From the NCBI GenBank assembly GCA_963575745.1, contig CAUYUJ010017837.1, positions 1,663,613 through 1,727,612 of the forward strand: a DNA stretch of 64,000 nucleotides, written 5' to 3'. Positions 62,660-64,000 of the stretch are shown piece after piece. Source of the DNA: Prorocentrum cordatum (taxonomy: Eukaryota > Sar > Dinophyceae > Prorocentrales > Prorocentraceae). The position numbers and the translations under genes are program-made. Position 1 is the stretch's first letter, and each line of letters starts with the position of its first letter. The notes beneath the pieces were generated by a model. It was not told the origin of the DNA and ran no database searches. It saw only the letters and a program-made list of their open reading frames with translations.

Positions 62660-63230
62660 CCGGACGAATTGACCGGAGTCTTTCAGCTTGTTTTCTTCAA
62701 CGCTCTCGGGACCGAGCGCGCCCGCCACCTAACTGAAGGCGCCCTCGCAATTTGGCGAGGCCGGCGCGGCAGCCCTGGCCGCGCTGCGCTGCCACCGCCA
62801 ACAATTAGCGGCGTTGGGGGTCGCACCCAAGACTATTGCCTGAGCCCGGCCGTCGTCGCTCCAACGCTGCGCAGCGGCGAGAACCGCGTCCACCCACGGA
62901 AAAGGGGCGCCGCCGTCGCCCCCCCCCGCCCATCGAACGCCGGGCAAACTTCGTCGCAAAGATAGCGACCCTCATCGCCCGCATCATCGCCGCCGCCATC
63001 TCCGCCGCCATCGTCTGGAAAACCTGGGCCTGGATGTTCTGGCGCTGGTGCCTTCTTCGGGGGGGGTGCATCGCCCCCCCCCCCCCCTGTCTGCCCGCGC
63101 GCAGATGCTCGGTGAACCCCCCTGGCCCTGGCAGCGCGCATCCCGGGAACGAGGTTCCACTGCTGGCTCGGACTGGCTCCGGGCCGGGCTTTCGTGCCCC
63201 CCTGTCCTCGAGCGCAGCGTTCAACCCTGC
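62660..63230. other. Degenerate coding-like DNA, unassigned
   Basis: Minus-strand pieces such as FQTMAAEMAAAMMRAMRVAI look helical but are low-complexity; C runs at 62919-62926 and 63075-63088. No confident gene. Confidence 0.35.
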
Positions 63231-63237
63231 TCTCTAA

Positions 63238-63972
63238 TTCCTAGGTCTGTCGCACAAAGGCGGCGGCCGCTTCGATTCGTTTCTCGCGCATCTCCTGGGC
63301 CTTCGCCTTGCGCCCGGCGCGCGTCCTGGCGCGATCCCCTTCGCGCTGCTTGGCCCCTTCGAACGTGCCCTTGAATCTCTCGCGTTGAGCCCTCGCGGCC
63401 TCTTCGATCTCCAGCGGCCGCTTCGACCCTGCGCTGTCCGCCCGACGCCCGCCCAGCCCCGAGGCGCAGCCGCGGGTAGGCATGGGCCGTGATAAGCAGT
63501 GAAGAAAGCCCGCCCCTGGCACAGAAGCAGCGGCATGATGTTCCTCGAGCTGCAGTCTTCTCTCAGCTGCGCTGCCCCTCGACGTCGCGCCCCCGGCGCA
63601 GCGGCGCGCGCATCTCATCGCCCGGGGCGAAGCGACCATCGCGGGCGCCGCTGCCGCGCGAGGCGGCGTCGCGAGAAACCGCCTTGGGGCGCAAGAAGGA
63701 CCGCAACGCCCCCGCATGAGGGCCACGCGCCGCGTTCCTCTGCGAAGCGGGCCCCCAAACTGCGAGCGGGGCCGGCGGCGGGGGAGCCTGCGCAACGACG
63801 GCGTTTCGATCCGCTGTTGACCCGGCCCCCGATGGCGCTGCAGAGGGCGCCCCAGCCGGGATCTACTGTGCCCGATGATCAGCGTCCGACACAGCCTGTC
63901 CCGCTCGGCCCCCCGGCCCCTCATCGCCCGGGCGGCCTTCTGCACCACGTCGCGAGCGCTGGCAATGACCAT
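63238..63972 (-). CDS. Unidentified basic helical protein fragment
   Basis: The two ends of this minus-strand frame look coding: EMVIASARDVVQKAARAMRG, AERDRLCRTLIIGHSRS at 63.97-63.87 kb and SKRPLEIEEAARAQRERFKG, TFEGAKQREGDRARTRAGRK, AQEMREKRIEAAAAFVRQT-stop at 63.43-63.24 kb. The Arg/Pro/Gly-rich middle is probably not coding in this frame (an intron or decay). The frame runs toward the window edge, so the 5' end may be missing. It precedes the gag-like fragments in transcription order and may be part of the same retroelement. Confidence 0.4.
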
Positions 63973-64000
63973 CTCCGCGGCGCGCGCTTCGACGACTTGC

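Overview
The window is nuclear DNA from a dinoflagellate. The decisive sign is a complete dinoflagellate spliced-leader (SL) sequence at 8713-8734, on the minus strand. Supporting signs are GC-rich low-complexity DNA, introns with GT, and possibly GC or GA, donors ending in AG|G, and several protein families known to me only from dinoflagellate genomes. A GC-rich Prorocentrum- or Symbiodiniaceae-like genome would fit; the species cannot be fixed from sequence alone. There is one assembly gap (31401-31500). I see no rRNA, tRNA or CRISPR.

Layout. 1-3.3 kb: micro- and minisatellites, including a pair of inverted 18-bp arrays. 3.3-8.75 kb: a complete, apparently young LINE retrotransposon on the minus strand, with ORF1, an endonuclease/RT ORF2, a 68-nt poly(A), a perfect 19-bp target-site duplication and the SL as its exact 5' end. 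8.9-12.5 kb: inverted motifs around a GT-rich minisatellite, then gene-free GC-rich DNA. 12.6-18 kb, minus strand: wreckage of a dinoflagellate GDPH-motif protein gene, an unidentified coding stretch, and a Ty1/copia-like pol (RT and RNase H pieces). 18-25.6 kb: mostly simple sequence, hairpin repeats and poly(A) scars. 25.9-27.1 kb: broken copy of a transposase-like family. 29.5-38.4 kb: a broken coiled-coil gene, a frameshifted C-x2-C protein gene, and a second transposase-like family (two frameshifts) bracketed by copies of an AGCGG-N5-CCGCT repeat. 38.4-41.9 kb: repeats.

41.95-61.05 kb is the most interesting block: a proposed 19.1-kb DNA element bounded by imperfect terminal inverted repeats starting CCCAGAGG, with subterminal TAGAACC motifs and a second inner inverted motif (16/17). 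Its recognisable genes are all on the minus strand and contain introns. In order of transcription: a K/R-rich protein gene (60.2-56.8 kb), a coiled-coil protein gene with a consistent intron model (55.7-51.8 kb), a transposase-like gene (50.4-47.4 kb), and a DNA-methyltransferase-like gene (47.7-46.3 kb). Three 11-bp minisatellites sharing the core TTCAGAC lie only inside this block. 61.3-64 kb holds degenerate minus-strand coding sequence that looks like a retroelement gag.

Overall this looks like mobile-element territory rather than a housekeeping locus. The intact parts are the LINE and the multi-exon genes of the 19-kb block; most other coding sequence carries stops or frameshifts. Family names for dinoflagellate-specific proteins come from remembered sequence patterns and were not checked by a search.
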